Source: Sympetrum striolatum (lineage: Eukaryota > Arthropoda > Insecta > Odonata > Libellulidae). From it: a stretch of 64,000 nt of DNA. Each line of letters opens with the position of its first letter. The first letter of the stretch is position 1. Where the stretch lies: contig OX388344.1 of the NCBI GenBank assembly GCA_947579665.1, positions 9,542,346 to 9,606,345 of the forward strand, given 5' to 3'. Below, one piece after another: positions 12,516 through 24,809 of this stretch. The position numbers were made by a program, and so were the translations under genes. Under the pieces are notes generated by a model. That model saw nothing but the letters and a program-made list of their open reading frames with translations, searched no databases and was not told where the DNA came from.

Positions 12516-15500
12516 ATTCCAATTAATTTCGGTGAAATTCATTCATTCATTCAATTAATTAATTTTATTCCAATGTTTTGCCTTAGTTTTTGTGATCTTT
12601 CCAAGATATGATCGAAAAAAGCTTCTAAAACGGATAATTTCACAGAAATTTCAATTTATTTCCTATGTTTGGTATTTGTTTTCATCATTTTTTAAGATAT
12701 TATCGAAAAAAGCACAAAAAACGGATAATTTCACCAAAATTTAATTTTTTTTCCTCTGTTTTGCCTCAGTTTTCTTGATTCTGACTTGATATGAAGAAAA
12801 GAGCTATTAAAACGCATAATTTCACAGAAATTTTAATTTTTATCCAATGCTTTACCTTAGTTTTAGTGATCTTTCCAAGATATGATCGAAAAAAGCTTCT
12901 AAAACGAATAATTTCACAGAAATATCAATTCTTTTCCTCTGTTTTGCATTAGTTTTCATCATTTTGCCAAGATATGATCGAAAAAAGCACAAAAAACGGA
13001 TAATTTCACCAAAATTTAAATTTTTTTTCCCTATTCTGCCTTAGTTTTCTTTATTCTGACTTGATATGATTCAAAAAAGCTTCTAAAACGGATAATTTCA
13101 CCGAAATATTAATTTCATTCTTCTGTTTTGCCTTAGTTTAAGTGATTTTTCCAAGATATGATCGAAAAAAACATCTTAAACGGATAATTTCATAGAAATT
13201 ACAATTTTTTTCCTCTGTTTTGCCTTAGTTTTAATCATATTGCCAAGATATGATCGAAAAAAGCACAAAAAACGGATAATTTCACCAAAATTTAAATTTT
13301 TTTCCTCTATTATGGCTTAGTTTTCTTGATTCTGACTTGATATGAAGGAAAAGAGCTTTTAAAACGGATAATTTCACAGAAATTTCAATTTTTTTCCTCT
13401 GTTTTGCCTTAATTTTCGTAATTTTGCCTAGAGATGATCGAAAAAAGCACAAAAAACGGATAATTACACCGAAAGGTTATTTATTCCACTGCTTTGCCTT
13501 TGTTTTAGTGATTTTTCCAAGATATGAAGGAAAAGAGCTTTTAAAACGGATAATTTCATAGAAATTTCAATTTTTTTCCTCTGTTTTGAGTTCATTTTGG
13601 TTTTTTTGCCAAGATATGATCGAAAAAACCACAAAAAACGGATTATTCCACCAAAATATTAATTTCTTCCTCTATTTTGCCTTAGTTTTCTAGATTCTGA
13701 CTTGATATGAAGGAAAAGAGCTTTTAAAACGCATAATCTCACAGAAATTTCAATTTTTTTCCTCTGTTTTGCCTTAATTTTCGTGATTTTCAAAGATATG
13801 ATCTAAAAAAGCACAAAAAACGGATAATTTCACAGAAATTTCAATTTTTTTCCTCTGTTTTGCCTTCATTTTCGTGATTTTGCCAAGATATGATCTAAAA
13901 AACCACAAAAAACGGATAATTTCACCGAAATTTTAATTTTTTTCCTTTATTTTGGCTTAGTTTTCTTCATTCTGACTTGATATGATCGAAAAAAGCTTCT
14001 AAAACGGATAATTTCACCGAAATTTAAATTTTTTTCCTTTATTTTGGCTTAGTTTTCTTCATTCTGACTTGATATGATCGAAAAAAGCTTCTAAAACGGA
14101 TAATTTCACCGAAATATTAATTTCATTCTTCTGTTTTGCCTTAGTTTAAGTGATTTTTCCAAGATATGATCGAAAAAAGCATCTTAAACGGATAATTTCA
14201 CCGAAATTTCAATTCTATTCCTTTATTTTGGCTTATATTTCTTCATTCTGACTTGATATGATCTAAAAAACCACAAAAAACGGATAATTTCACCGAAATT
14301 AATTATTCCAATTAATTTCGGTGAAATTCATTCATTCATTCAATTAATTAATTTTATTCCAATGTTTTGCCTTAGTTTTTGTGATCTTTCCAAGATATGA
14401 TCGAAAAAAGCTTCTAAAACGGATAATTTCACAGAAATTTCAATTTTTTTCCTATGTTTTGTATTTGTTTTCATCATTTTGCAAAGATATTATCGAAAAA
14501 AGCACAAAAAACGGATAATTTCACCAAAATTTAAATTTTTTTCCTCTATTTTGCCTCAGTTTTCTTGATTCTGACTTGATATGAAGGAAAGAGCTTATAA
14601 AACGCATAATTTCACAGAAATTTTAATTTTTATCCAATGCTTTGCCTTAGTTTTAGTGATCTTTCCAAGATATGATCGAAAAAAGCTTCTAAAACGAATA
14701 ATTTCACAGAAATTTCAATTCTTTTCCTCTGTTTTGCATTAGTTTTCATCATTTTGCCAAGATATGATCGAAAAAAGCACAAAAAACGGATAATTTCACC
14801 AAAATTTAAATTTTTTTTCTCTATTCTGCCTTAGTTTTCTTTATTCTGACTTGATATGATCGGATAAAGCTTCTAAAACGGATATTTTCACCGAAATATT
14901 AATTTCATTCTTCTGTTTTCCTTAGTTTAAGTGATTTTTCCAAGATATGATCGAAAAAAGCATCTAAAACGGATAATTTCACCGAAATTTCAATTCTTTT
15001 CCTTTATTTTGGCTTATATTTCTTCATTCTGACTTGATATGATCTAAAAAACCACAAAAAACGGATAATTTCACCGAAATTAATTATTCCAATTAATTTC
15101 GGTGAAATTCATTCATTCATTCAATTAATTAATTTTATTCCAATGTTTTGCCTTAGTTTTTGTGATCTTTCCAAGATATGATCGAAAAAAGCTTCTAAAA
15201 CGGATAATTTCACAGAAATTTCAATTTTTTTCCTATGTTTGGTATTTGTTTTCATCATTTTTTAAGATATTATCGAAAAAAGCACAAAAAACGGATAATT
15301 TCACCAAAATTTAAATTTTTTTCCTCTGTTTTGCCTCAGTTTTCTTGATTCTGACTTGATATGAAGGAAAGAGCTATTAAAACGCATAATTTCACAGAAA
15401 TTTTAATTTTTATCCAATGCTTTGCCTTAGTTTTTGTGATCTTTCCAAGATATGATCGAAAAAAGCTTCTAAAACGGATAATTTCACAGAAATTTCAATT

Positions 15501-17655
15501 CTTTTCCTCTGTTTTGCATTAGTTTTCATCATTTTGCCAAGATATGATCGAAAAAAGCACAAAAAACGGATAATTTCACCAAAATTTAAATTTTTTTTCC
15601 CTATTCTGCCTTAGTTTTCTTTATTCTGACTTGATATGATTCAAAAAAGCTTCTAAAACGGATAATTTCACCGAAATATTAATTTCATTCTTCTGTTTTG
15701 CCTTAGTTTAAGTGATTTTTCCAAGATATGATCGAAAAAAACATCTTAAACGGATAATTTCATAGAAATTACAATTTTTTTCCTCTGTTTTGCCTTAGTT
15801 TTCATCATATTGCCAAGATATGATCGAAAAAAGCACAAAAAACGGATAATTTCACCAAAATTTAAATTTTTTTCCTCTATTATGGCTTAGTTTTCTTGAT
15901 TCTGACTTGATATGAAGGAAAAGAGCTTTTAAAACGGATAATTTCACAGAAATTTCAATTTTTTTCCTCTGTTTTGCCTTAATTTTCGTAATTTTGCCTA
16001 GAGATGATCGAAAAAAGCACAAAAAACGGATAATTACACCGAAAGGTTATTTATTCCACTGCTTTGCCTTTGTTTTAGTGATTTTTCCAAGATATGAAGG
16101 AAAAGAGCTTTTAAAACGGATAATTTCATAGAAATTTCAATTTTTTTCCTCTGTTTTGAGTTCATTTTGGTGTTTTTGCCAAGATATGATCGAAAAAACC
16201 ACAAAAAACGGATTATTCCACCAAAATATTAATTTCTTCCTCTATTTTGCCATAGTTTTCTAGATTCTGACTTGATATGAAGGAAAAGAGCTTTTAAAAC
16301 GCATAATCTCACAGAAATTTCAATTTTTTTCCTCTGTTTTGCCTTAATTTTCGTGATTTTCAAAGATATGATCTAAAAAAGCACAAAAAACGGATAATTT
16401 CACAGAAATTTCAATTTTTTTCCTCTGTTTTGCCTTCATTTTCGTGATTTTGCCAAGATATGATCTAAAAAACCACAAAAAACGGATAATTTCACCGAAA
16501 TTTTAATTTTTTCCCTTTATTTTGGCTTAGTTTTCTTCATTCTGACTTGATATGATCGAAAAAAGCTTCTAAAACGGATAATTTCACCGAAATTTAAATT
16601 TTTTTCCTTTATTTTGGCTTAGTTTTCTTCATTCTGACTTGATATGATCGAAAAAAGCTTCTAAAACGGATAATTTCACAGAAATATTAATTTCATTCTT
16701 CTGTTTTGCCTTAGTTTAAGTGATTTTTCCAAGATATGATCGAAAAAAGCATCTTAAACGGATAATTTCACCGAAATTTCAATTCTATTCCTTTATTTTG
16801 GCTTATATTTCTTCATTCTGACTTGATATGATCTAAAAAACCACAAAAAACGGATAATTTCACCGAAATTAATTATTCCAATTAATTTCGGTGAAATTCA
16901 TTCATTCATTCAATTAATTAATTTTATTCCAATGTTTTGCCTTAGTTTTTGTGATCTTTCCAAGATATGATCGAAAAAAGCTTCTAAAACGGATAATTTC
17001 ACAGAAATTTCAATTTTTTTCCTATGTTTTGTATTTGTTTTCATCATTTTTTAAGATATTATCGAAAAAAGCACAAAAAACGGATAATTTCACCAAAATT
17101 TAAATTTTTTTCCTCTATTTTGCCTCAGTTTTCTTGATTCTGACTTGATATGAAGGAAAGAGCTTATAAAACGCATAATTTCACAGAAATTTTAATTTTT
17201 ATCCAATGCTTTGCCTTAGTTTTAGTGATCTTTCCAAGATATGATCGAAAAAAGCTTCTAAAACGAATAATTTCACAGAAATTTCAATTCTTTTCCTCTG
17301 TTTTGCATTAGTTTTCATCATTTTGCCAAGATATGATCGAAAAAAGCACAAAAAACGGATAATTTCACCAAAATTTAAATTTTTTTCTCTATTCTGCCTT
17401 AGTTTTCTTTATTCTGACTTGATATGATCGAAAAAAGCTTCTAAAACGGATAATTTCACCGAAATATTAATTTCTTTCTTCTGTTTTGCCTTAGTTTAAG
17501 TGATTTTTCCAAGATATGATCGAAAAAACATCTTAAACGGATAATTTCATAGAAATTACAATTTTTTTCCTCTGTTTTGCCTTAGTTTTCATCATATTGC
17601 CAAGATATGATCGAAAAAAGCACAAAAAACGGATAATTTCACCAAAATTTAAATT
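12516..17655. repeat. Tandem pair of 2,570-bp higher-order repeats
   Basis: Hairpin loops at 12516, 14305, 15086 and 16875 are spaced 1,789, 781 and 1,789 bp, so the composite period is 2,570 bp. Private variants confirm the duplication: GATATGATTCAAAAAAGC at about 13068 and 15638, and GGATAAAGCTTC at about 12291 and 14862. This is a second, different higher-order unit from the 2,154-bp one. Block sizes within the array therefore change over short distances. Confidence 0.85.
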
Positions 17656-20600
17656 TTTTTCCTCTATTATGGCTTAGTTTTCTTGATTCTGACTTGATAT
17701 GAAGGAAAAGAGCTTTTAAAACGGATAATTTCACAGAAATTTCAATTTTTTTCCTCTGTTTTGCCTTAATTTTCGTAATTTTGCCAAGAGATGATCGAAA
17801 AAAGCACAAAAAACGGATAATTACACCGAAAGGTTATTTATTCCACTGCTTTGCCTTTGTTTTAGTGATTTATCCAAGATATGAAGGAAAAGAGCTTTTA
17901 AAACGGATAATTTCATAGAAATTTCAATTTTTTTCCTCTGTTTTGAGTTCATTTTGGTGATTTTGCCAAGATATGATCGAAAAAACCACAAAAAACGGAT
18001 AATTCCACCAAAATATAAATTTCTTCCTCTATTTTGCCTTAGTTTTCTAGATTCCGACTTGATATGAAGGAAAAGAGCTTTTAAAACGCATAATTTCACA
18101 GAAATTTCAATTTTTTTCCTCTGTTTTGCCTTAATTTTCGTGATTTTCAAAGATATGATCTAAAAAAGCACAAAAAACGGATAATTTCACAGAAATTTCA
18201 ATTTTTTTCCTCTGCTTTGCCTTCATTTTCGTGATTTTGTCAAGTTATGATCTAAAAAACCACAAAAAACGGATAATTTCACCGAAATTTTAATTTTTTT
18301 TCCTTTATTTTGGCTTAGTTTTCTTCATTCTGACTTGATATGATCGAAAAAAGCTTCTAAAACGGATAATTTCACCGAAATTTAAATTTTTTTCCTTTAT
18401 TTAGGCTTAGTTTTCTTCATTCTGACTTGATATGATCGAAAAAAGCTTCTAAAACGGATAATTTCACCGAAATATTAATTTCATTCTTCTGTTTTGCCTT
18501 AGTTTAAGTGATTTTTCCAAGATATGATCGAAAAAAGCATCTTAAACGGATAATTTCACCGAAATTTCAATTCTTTTCCTTTATTTTGGCTTATATTTCT
18601 TCATTCTGACTTGATATGATCTAAAAAACCACAAAAAACGGATAATTTCACCGAAATTAATTATTCCAATTAATTTCGGTGAAATTCATTCATTCATTCA
18701 ATTAATTAATTTTATTCCAATGTTTTGCCTTAGTTTTTGTGATCTTTCCAAGATATGATCGAAAAAAGCTTCTAAAACGGATAATTTCACAGAAATTTCA
18801 ATTTTTTTCCTATGTTTTGTATTTGTTTTCATCATTTTGCAAAGATATTATCGAAAAAAGCACAAAAAACGGATAATTTCACCAAAATTTAAATTTTTTT
18901 CCTCTATTTTGTCTCAGTTTTCTTGATTCTGACTTGATATGAAGGAAAGAGCTTATAAAACGCATAATTTCACAGAAATTTTAATTTTTATCCAATGCTT
19001 TGCCTTAGTTTTAGTGATCTTTCCAAGATATGATCGAAAAAAGCTTCTAAAACGAATAATTTCACAGAAATTTCAATTCCTTTCCTCTGTTTTGCATTAG
19101 TTTTCATCATTTTGCCAAGATATGATCGAAAAAAGCACAAAAAACGGATAATTTCACCAAAATTTAAATTTTTTTTCTCTATTCTGCCTTAGTTTTCTTT
19201 ATTCTGACTTGATATGATCGAAAAAAGCTTCTAAAACGGATAATTTCACCGAAATATTAATTTATTTCTTCTGTTTTGCCTTAGTTTAAGTGATTTATCC
19301 AAGATATGATCGAAAAAACATCTTAAACGGATAATTTCATAGAAATTACAATTTTTTTCCTCTGTTTTGCCTTAGTTTTCATCATATTGCCAAGATATGA
19401 TAGAAAAAAGCACAAAAAACGGATAATTTCACCAAAATTTAAATTTTTTTCCTCTATTATGGCTTAGTTTTCTTGATTCTGACTTGATATGAAGGAAAAG
19501 AGCTTTTAAAACGGATAATTTCACAGAAATTTCAATTTTTTTCCTCTGTTTTGCCTTAATTTTCGTAATTTTGCCAAGAGATGATCGAAAAAAGCACAAA
19601 AAACGGATAATTACACCGAAAGGTTATTTATTCCACTGCTTTGCCTTTGTTTTAGTGATTTTTCCAAGATATGAAGGAAAAGAGCTTTTAAAACGGATAA
19701 TTTCATAGAAATTTCAATTTTTTTCCTCTGTTTTGAGTTCATTTTGGTGATTTTGCCAAGATATGATCGAAAAAACCACAAAAAACGGATAATTCCACCA
19801 AAATATAAATTTCTTCCTCTATTTTGCCTTAGTTTTCTAGATTCTGACTTGATATGATCGGATAAAGCTTCTAAAACGGATAATTTCACCGAAATATTAA
19901 TTTCATTCTTCTGTTTTGCCTTAGTTTAAGTGATTTTTCCAAGATATGATCGAAAAAAGCATCTAAAACGGATAATTTCACCGAAATTTCAATTCTTTTC
20001 CTTTATTTTGGCTTATATTTCTTCATTCTGACTTGATATGATCGAAAAAAGCACAAAAAACGGATAATTTCACCAAAATTTAAATTTTTTTCCTCTATTA
20101 TGGCTTAGTTTTCTTGATTCTGACTTGATATGAAGGAAAAGAGCTTTTAAAACGGATAATTTCACAGAAATTTCAATTTTTTTCCTCTGTTTTGCCTTAA
20201 TTTTCGTAATTTTGCCAAGAGATGATCGAAAAAAGCACAAAAAACGGATAATTACACCGAAAGGTTATTTATTCCACTGCTTTGCCTTTGTTTTAGTGAT
20301 TTTTCCAAGATATGAAGGAAAAGAGCTTTTAAAACGCATAATTTCACAGAAATTTCAATTTTTTTCCTCTGTTTTGCCTTAATTTTCGTGATTTTCAAAG
20401 ATATAATCTAAAAAAGCACAAAAAACGGATAATTTCACAGAAATTTCAATTTTTTTCCTCTGTTTTGCCTTCATTTTCGTGATTTTGCCAAGATATGATC
20501 TAAAAAACCACAAAAAACGGATAATTTCACCGAAATTTTAATTTTTTTCCTTTATTTTGGCTTAGTTTTCTTCATTCTGACTTGATATGATCGAAAAAAG

Positions 20601-21950
20601 CTTCTAAAACGGATAATTTCACCGAAATTTAAATTTTTTTCCTTTATTTTGGCTTAGTTTTCTTCATTCTGACTTGATATGATCGAAAAAAGCTTCTAAA
20701 ACGGATAATTTCACCGAAATATTAATTTCATTCTTCTGTTTTGCCTTAGTTTAAGTGATTTTTCCAAGATATGATCGAAAAAAGCATCTAAAACGGATAA
20801 TTTCACCGAAATTTCAATTCTTTTCCTTTATTTTGGCTTATATTTCTTCATTCTGACTTGATATGATCTAAAAAACCACAAAAAACGGATAATTTCACCG
20901 AAATTAATTATTCCAATTAATTTCGGTGAAATTCATTCATTCATTCAATTAATTAATTTTATTCCAATGTTTTGCCTTAGTTTTTGTGATCTTTCCAAGA
21001 TATGATCGAAAAAAGCTTCTAAAACGGATAATTTCACAGAAATTTCAATTTTTTTCCTATGTTTTGTATTTGTTTTCATCATTTTTTAAGATATTATCGA
21101 AAAAAGCACAAAAAACGGATAATTTCACCAAAATTTAAATTTTTTTCCTCTATTTTGCCTCAGTTTTCTTGATTCTGACTTGATATGAAGGAAAGAGCTT
21201 ATAAAACGCATAATTTCACAGAAATTTTAATTTTTATCCAATGCTTTGCCTTAGTTTTAGTGATCTTTCCAAGATATGATCGAAAAAAGCTTCTAAAACG
21301 AATAATTTCACAGAAATTTCAATTCTTTTCCTCTGTTTTGCATTAGTTTTCATCATTTTGCCAAGATATGATCGAAAAAAGCACAAAAAACGGATAATTT
21401 CACCAAAATTTAAATTTTGTTTCTCTATTCTGCCTTAGTTTTCTTTATTCTGACTTGATATGATCGAAAAAAGCATCTAAAACGGATAATTTCAGCGAAA
21501 TTTCAATTCTTTTCCTTTATTTTGGCTTATATTTCTTCATTCTGACTTGATATGATCTAAAAAACCACAAAAAACGGATAATTTCACCGAAATGAATTAT
21601 TCCAATTAATTTCGGTGAAATTCATTCATTCATTCAATTAATTAATTTTATTCCAATGTTTTGCCTTAGTTTTTGTGATCTTTCCAAGATATGATCGAAA
21701 AAAGCTTCTAAAACGGATAATTTCACAGAAATTTCAATTCTTTTCCTCTGTTTTGCATTAGTTTTCATCATTTTGCCAAGATATGATCGAAAAAAGCACA
21801 AAAAACGGATAATTTCACCAAAATTTAAATTTCTTTTCTCTATTCTGCCTTAGTTTTCTTTATTCTGACTTGATATGATCGAAAAAAGCTTCTAAAACGG
21901 ATAATTTCACCGAAATATTAATTTCATTCTTCTGTTTTGCCTTAGTTTAA

Positions 21951-22020
21951 CCCGCCGTTACTCGCGCCATATTTTGTTACGCGGTTACTCGCGCGGGGTG
22001 TTTCTACACCCCACCGGACT
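21951..22020 (+). repeat. piggyBac outer left terminus
   Basis: Starts CCCGCCGTTACTCGCG and continues to a second TTACTCGCGCGGGGTG word and the hairpin GGGGTG-TTTCTA-CACCCC. The right end, read in reverse complement, goes directly from CCCGCCGTTACTC to the CGCGGGGTG hairpin. The left end therefore carries about 30 bp more, made of a repeat of the TTACTCGCG word. Confidence 0.9.
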
Positions 22021-22305
22021 TTTTCATTTATCACGGTTATCTTCGAAAACATTCCTGATTATTTTTATCTGTTATCATATTTAGATCTTTTTGGATATGA
22101 TACCTAAATTTTACGTTGATATTACGACTTTTAATTTTTTTATGAGCTATTCAATAATAATACTCAAACAAATTGTACAATAAAACGAAAATTTGACTCG
22201 TGTACCTTATAGATGAAATATCTTTGTAGTAATCAACGTATTCGTTTTAAGCAGACACTTTAAAACAATTAAAGTGAAAAATTAATCCAGATTAATGCAA
22301 TTTAA

Positions 22306-22372
22306 CCCGCGATTATTCGCGCTCAATTTTGTGACGTGAATGCTCGCGCGGAGTGTTTTTGCACCCCACCGG
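22306..22372 (+). repeat. Second, inner piggyBac left terminus
   Basis: A diverged repeat of the outer left end, preceded by its own TTAA (22302-22305). It reads CCCGCGATTATTCGCG, then ATTTTGTGACG, then GCTCGCGCGGAGTG and GCACCCCACCGG, matching the outer end word for word at roughly 80 percent by eye. No right-end inverted repeat lies just before 22302, so this is not a simple adjacent element. It looks like a tandem duplication of the left end, or a chimera of two family members. Confidence 0.8.
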
Positions 22373-22789
22373 TCTTTCTTTGATATCCTTTTTTTACGAT
22401 TAATTGTACTCTGAATAGCTTAAAAAGCCTTATAGTTATATTATAGAAGTTTAATGACGATATTTAAAATTTTAGTTTTACAAAAAACTGAAAATATTAC
22501 GCCTGAAAAATGTTATAAGTAATTGTAATCTACGACATGGAAAAGTTTTAGAAACGATATCTTCGCACGAATAAATGCTTCTGTAGTTATGAAAATACTT
22601 AAAGATACTAAAGAAAGTTATTTTTTCCATCTAACACCATTTAATGCTACCTTGAAGCTAACTTACTGCTTGTTTTGGGAAGCGTGTTCATGAAGCTGAA
22701 AAGTTAAGGAAAATATTTCGAGTGGGCTTGAAAGAGTAAACAATGGAAAATCCTTTGACTTATTTATTAATATTTTTTAAACATTCTTC

Positions 22790-23765
22790 TCAAATTTTAA
22801 CAAAGTGCTTTACACGCATGCGTTTATCGCAGTATTCGCAATGCAGTTTAGTTTTTATTTCCTTATTCCTGGGACATATAACACATCGCCCACTACCTCC
22901 TTTTATAATCTTCTCTTGAGGCTCTGATTTCGATGGCTCTCCAAATTTTTCTGCTTTTCTTTTTAGTTCTTTTGGCAAGTTTTTTTGCGAGGCCCGCTGT
23001 ATTATAAAGAGTTTTATCAACCACTTAGGGATTTCTCTGAGGAACATCCTCCTATTTATCCTGATTTCTGGATATACGCTTCTATGTACAATAAAAACAT
23101 TTATACCCAAAGTGTTTAGCAAATGTTAAAATATTGCTAATGGCCATCTTCAAGTATTTCTTGCCACGCTTTAAGTCCCACACATTTCATCTACACTATC
23201 GATGCCGCCTTTTGTCGAATTTTATTCGAAGTCGAATTATTTAGTCGAAATATTACCTCAGGCTTGTGTTTCTTGCCCGTGGACGCATCAATGCTGTTTT
23301 CTTTGCGCTTACTTGAAATGATCAACCTTTTCTTTTTTGGGAATCATGATACCAGGGTCATGTTTTTCCTGAAGAGAAACAAGCTGCTTTTTTAATTCTG
23401 CAATTTGTGGAGGGAGTTCCTTTTTATTCTTAGGATGGTTCCGACTAGCGTCAACTTTTCCTGGAGTAAATCCTCTAAAAGTGACACGCTTAGAAACCAA
23501 TTGTCAGCAGTCGCGTTCCTCTCTGTCCACACAATCGGACTGACAATCTATTTTACGACGTCCTTGGGACTATTGCTGTGTTTATAAGGACCATCTGGCT
23601 GAAACCAAACATGAACTTCTAAGTTTTTGATATAACATACTCCAGCATCCACAAGAGCGAAAATCTTTATCCCATGCTTGGCCGGTTTGTTGGGTAGATA
23701 TTGACGGAAAGAACATCTGCCTCGAAAAGGAATCAATTGTTCATCTACAGTGACGAAAGAATGTT
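22790..23765 (-). pseudogene. piggyBac transposase, C-terminal two thirds, frameshifted
   Basis: Read on the minus strand, the fragments follow canonical piggyBac order. First comes FVTVDEQLIPFRGRCSFRQY (first catalytic Asp, from about 23750). Then come GIKIFALVDAG (second Asp) and QPDGPYKHSNSPKDVV, ending at a TAG. In another frame follow TADNWFLSVSLLEDLL and KLTLVGT, and after a further shift KNKKELPPQ. Next are KGGIDSVDEMC (third Asp region), RWPLAIF, and finally the Cys-rich tail GRCVICP...HCEYCDK. All three Asp motifs remain recognisable, but at least two frameshifts and several stops break the frame. The N-terminal roughly 250 residues expected of a full piggyBac protein (about 550-600 aa) are not recognisable upstream. 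If intact, the enzyme would excise and integrate DNA at TTAA in the nucleus. Confidence 0.88.
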
Positions 23766-24765
23766 ATAATTGAGGTATAAAAAAATCTCACTTACTAATT
23801 AGTTACCAGGATCTTGGTGGAGGAGATGGATAAACTTACGAAGAAACACTTTCCCAATGGTATAGAAGAGAGCACAGGATAATAGTAAAGTCATTCCATC
23901 CCTTGCGTTGCTTTTCTTCACTGAGTAAACTTATCGCACAAACTCGAACACTAACTCGCTAATGTCGAATCTATGAGGCACCACAAAATAGAATGAGAAA
24001 CGAAATATTTCCACCCCTGTCTTCGGGAACCGAGTTTCGGCACCCCAAGAAGGACTGTCCCTGTTTCTTCTTCGACGCGGTCAATCGACAATTATTTTAG
24101 CCATGCGACCGAAGAAGCAAATCCTTATTGTTATGTCTCGTAAAAGTAAGACCTACGTGCTCTCAGAACAAACAGTAGGGGGCAATAAACAAGGCCGCGC
24201 TCCTTCAGAGAAAAAAGGGGCTTGGTCTTCCTTTGCGCTGAGAGCGACGCTCCATTGCCACAGGGGACAACGGTGTCCGCTACGTAATATTTCATTTATT
24301 CATAATAACAAATACAATAAATAAATTCCTTATCTTTTAATTTCTAATTAATATTATCTCAAATTCTGTAACTGGCCTGAGAACTGAAACCTCGTCTTGG
24401 AAAGCTTCGCGGAGCTAAATAGTGAGAGGGATTATTAGAGATTACAAGTAAGATAAAATTACATCAACGTACTTACCAATAACATTCATGAATTATGACA
24501 TTTACTTAGTGATCATTGATCATGGAACACACGAATAAAAACGTAAAACTTCTAATAATAACCCGTAAAAGAATCAATAAAACATGAACTTCGGAAAAAA
24601 TAACCAAAAATAGGAGTATTATCAAATGAAAAGCGTCATATCTCTGCAAGAAATGGCAAGAAAATCACGATTTTTGCAGAAAAGGTCGGGAACATAAAAA
24701 AATGAAGCTACTGAGAAGAAGGGGTCAATAAACCTAAGCGTTTAAAAAAAGACGCTGATTGAAAA

Positions 24766-24805
24766 CGGCTGGGGTGTAGAAACACCCCGCGAGAGTAACG
24801 GCGGG
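24766..24805 (-). repeat. piggyBac right terminus
   Basis: Ends GAGAGTAACGGCGGG directly before TTAA (24806). It contains the hairpin GGGGTG-TAGAAA-CACCCC, the counterpart of the left subterminal hairpin in inverted orientation. Confidence 0.9.
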
Positions 24806-24809
24806 TTAA

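Larger units (their letters stand above)
1560..21946. repeat. Satellite array, subfamily A (about 92-bp monomer)
   Basis: About 220 tandem monomers of an AT-rich satellite. In a clean stretch the word ATGATCGAAAAAAGC starts at 7381, 7473 and 7565, giving a 92-bp period. A monomer reads, in short pieces: GATATGATCGAAAAAAGC, TTCTAAAACGGATAATTTCA, CCGAAATTT, TTTTTTCCTCTGTTTTGCC, TTAGTTTTC, ATTCTGACTT. Recurrent variants exist: CACAAAAAACGG for TTCTAAAACGG, CACAGAAATT for CACCGAAATT, GATATGAAGGAAAAGAG for GATATGATCG, and TTACACCGAAAGGTTATTTA. The variants recur in fixed orders, which is higher-order structure. Long reading frames appear only because the minus strand is poor in stop codons; 92 is not a multiple of three, so the frame rotates at every monomer and no protein is implied. 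Confidence 0.97.
21951..24805 (-). mobile_element. piggyBac-superfamily transposon, degenerate
   Basis: A 2,855-bp insertion flanked by TTAA on both sides (21947-21950 and 24806-24809), with satellite A resuming in register. Both termini begin CCCGCCGTTACTC, a 13-bp terminal inverted repeat. A subterminal hairpin GGGGTG-(6 nt)-CACCCC lies at 21995-22012 and 24771-24788. TTAA targets and CCC-type termini are hallmarks of piggyBac elements. A minus-strand transposase pseudogene occupies 22790-23765. The segment 23950-24330 is relatively GC-rich, with no homology I recognise; 22380-22780 and 24330-24760 show nothing beyond AT-rich non-coding sequence. The element is dead but its ends are well preserved, so it might still be moved by a related transposase; that is inference. 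Confidence 0.93.

Noticed and set aside
24103..24324. 73-codon plus-strand frame inside the piggyBac
   Set aside because: No known motif, opposite strand to the transposase, and located where only non-coding or lost N-terminal sequence is expected.
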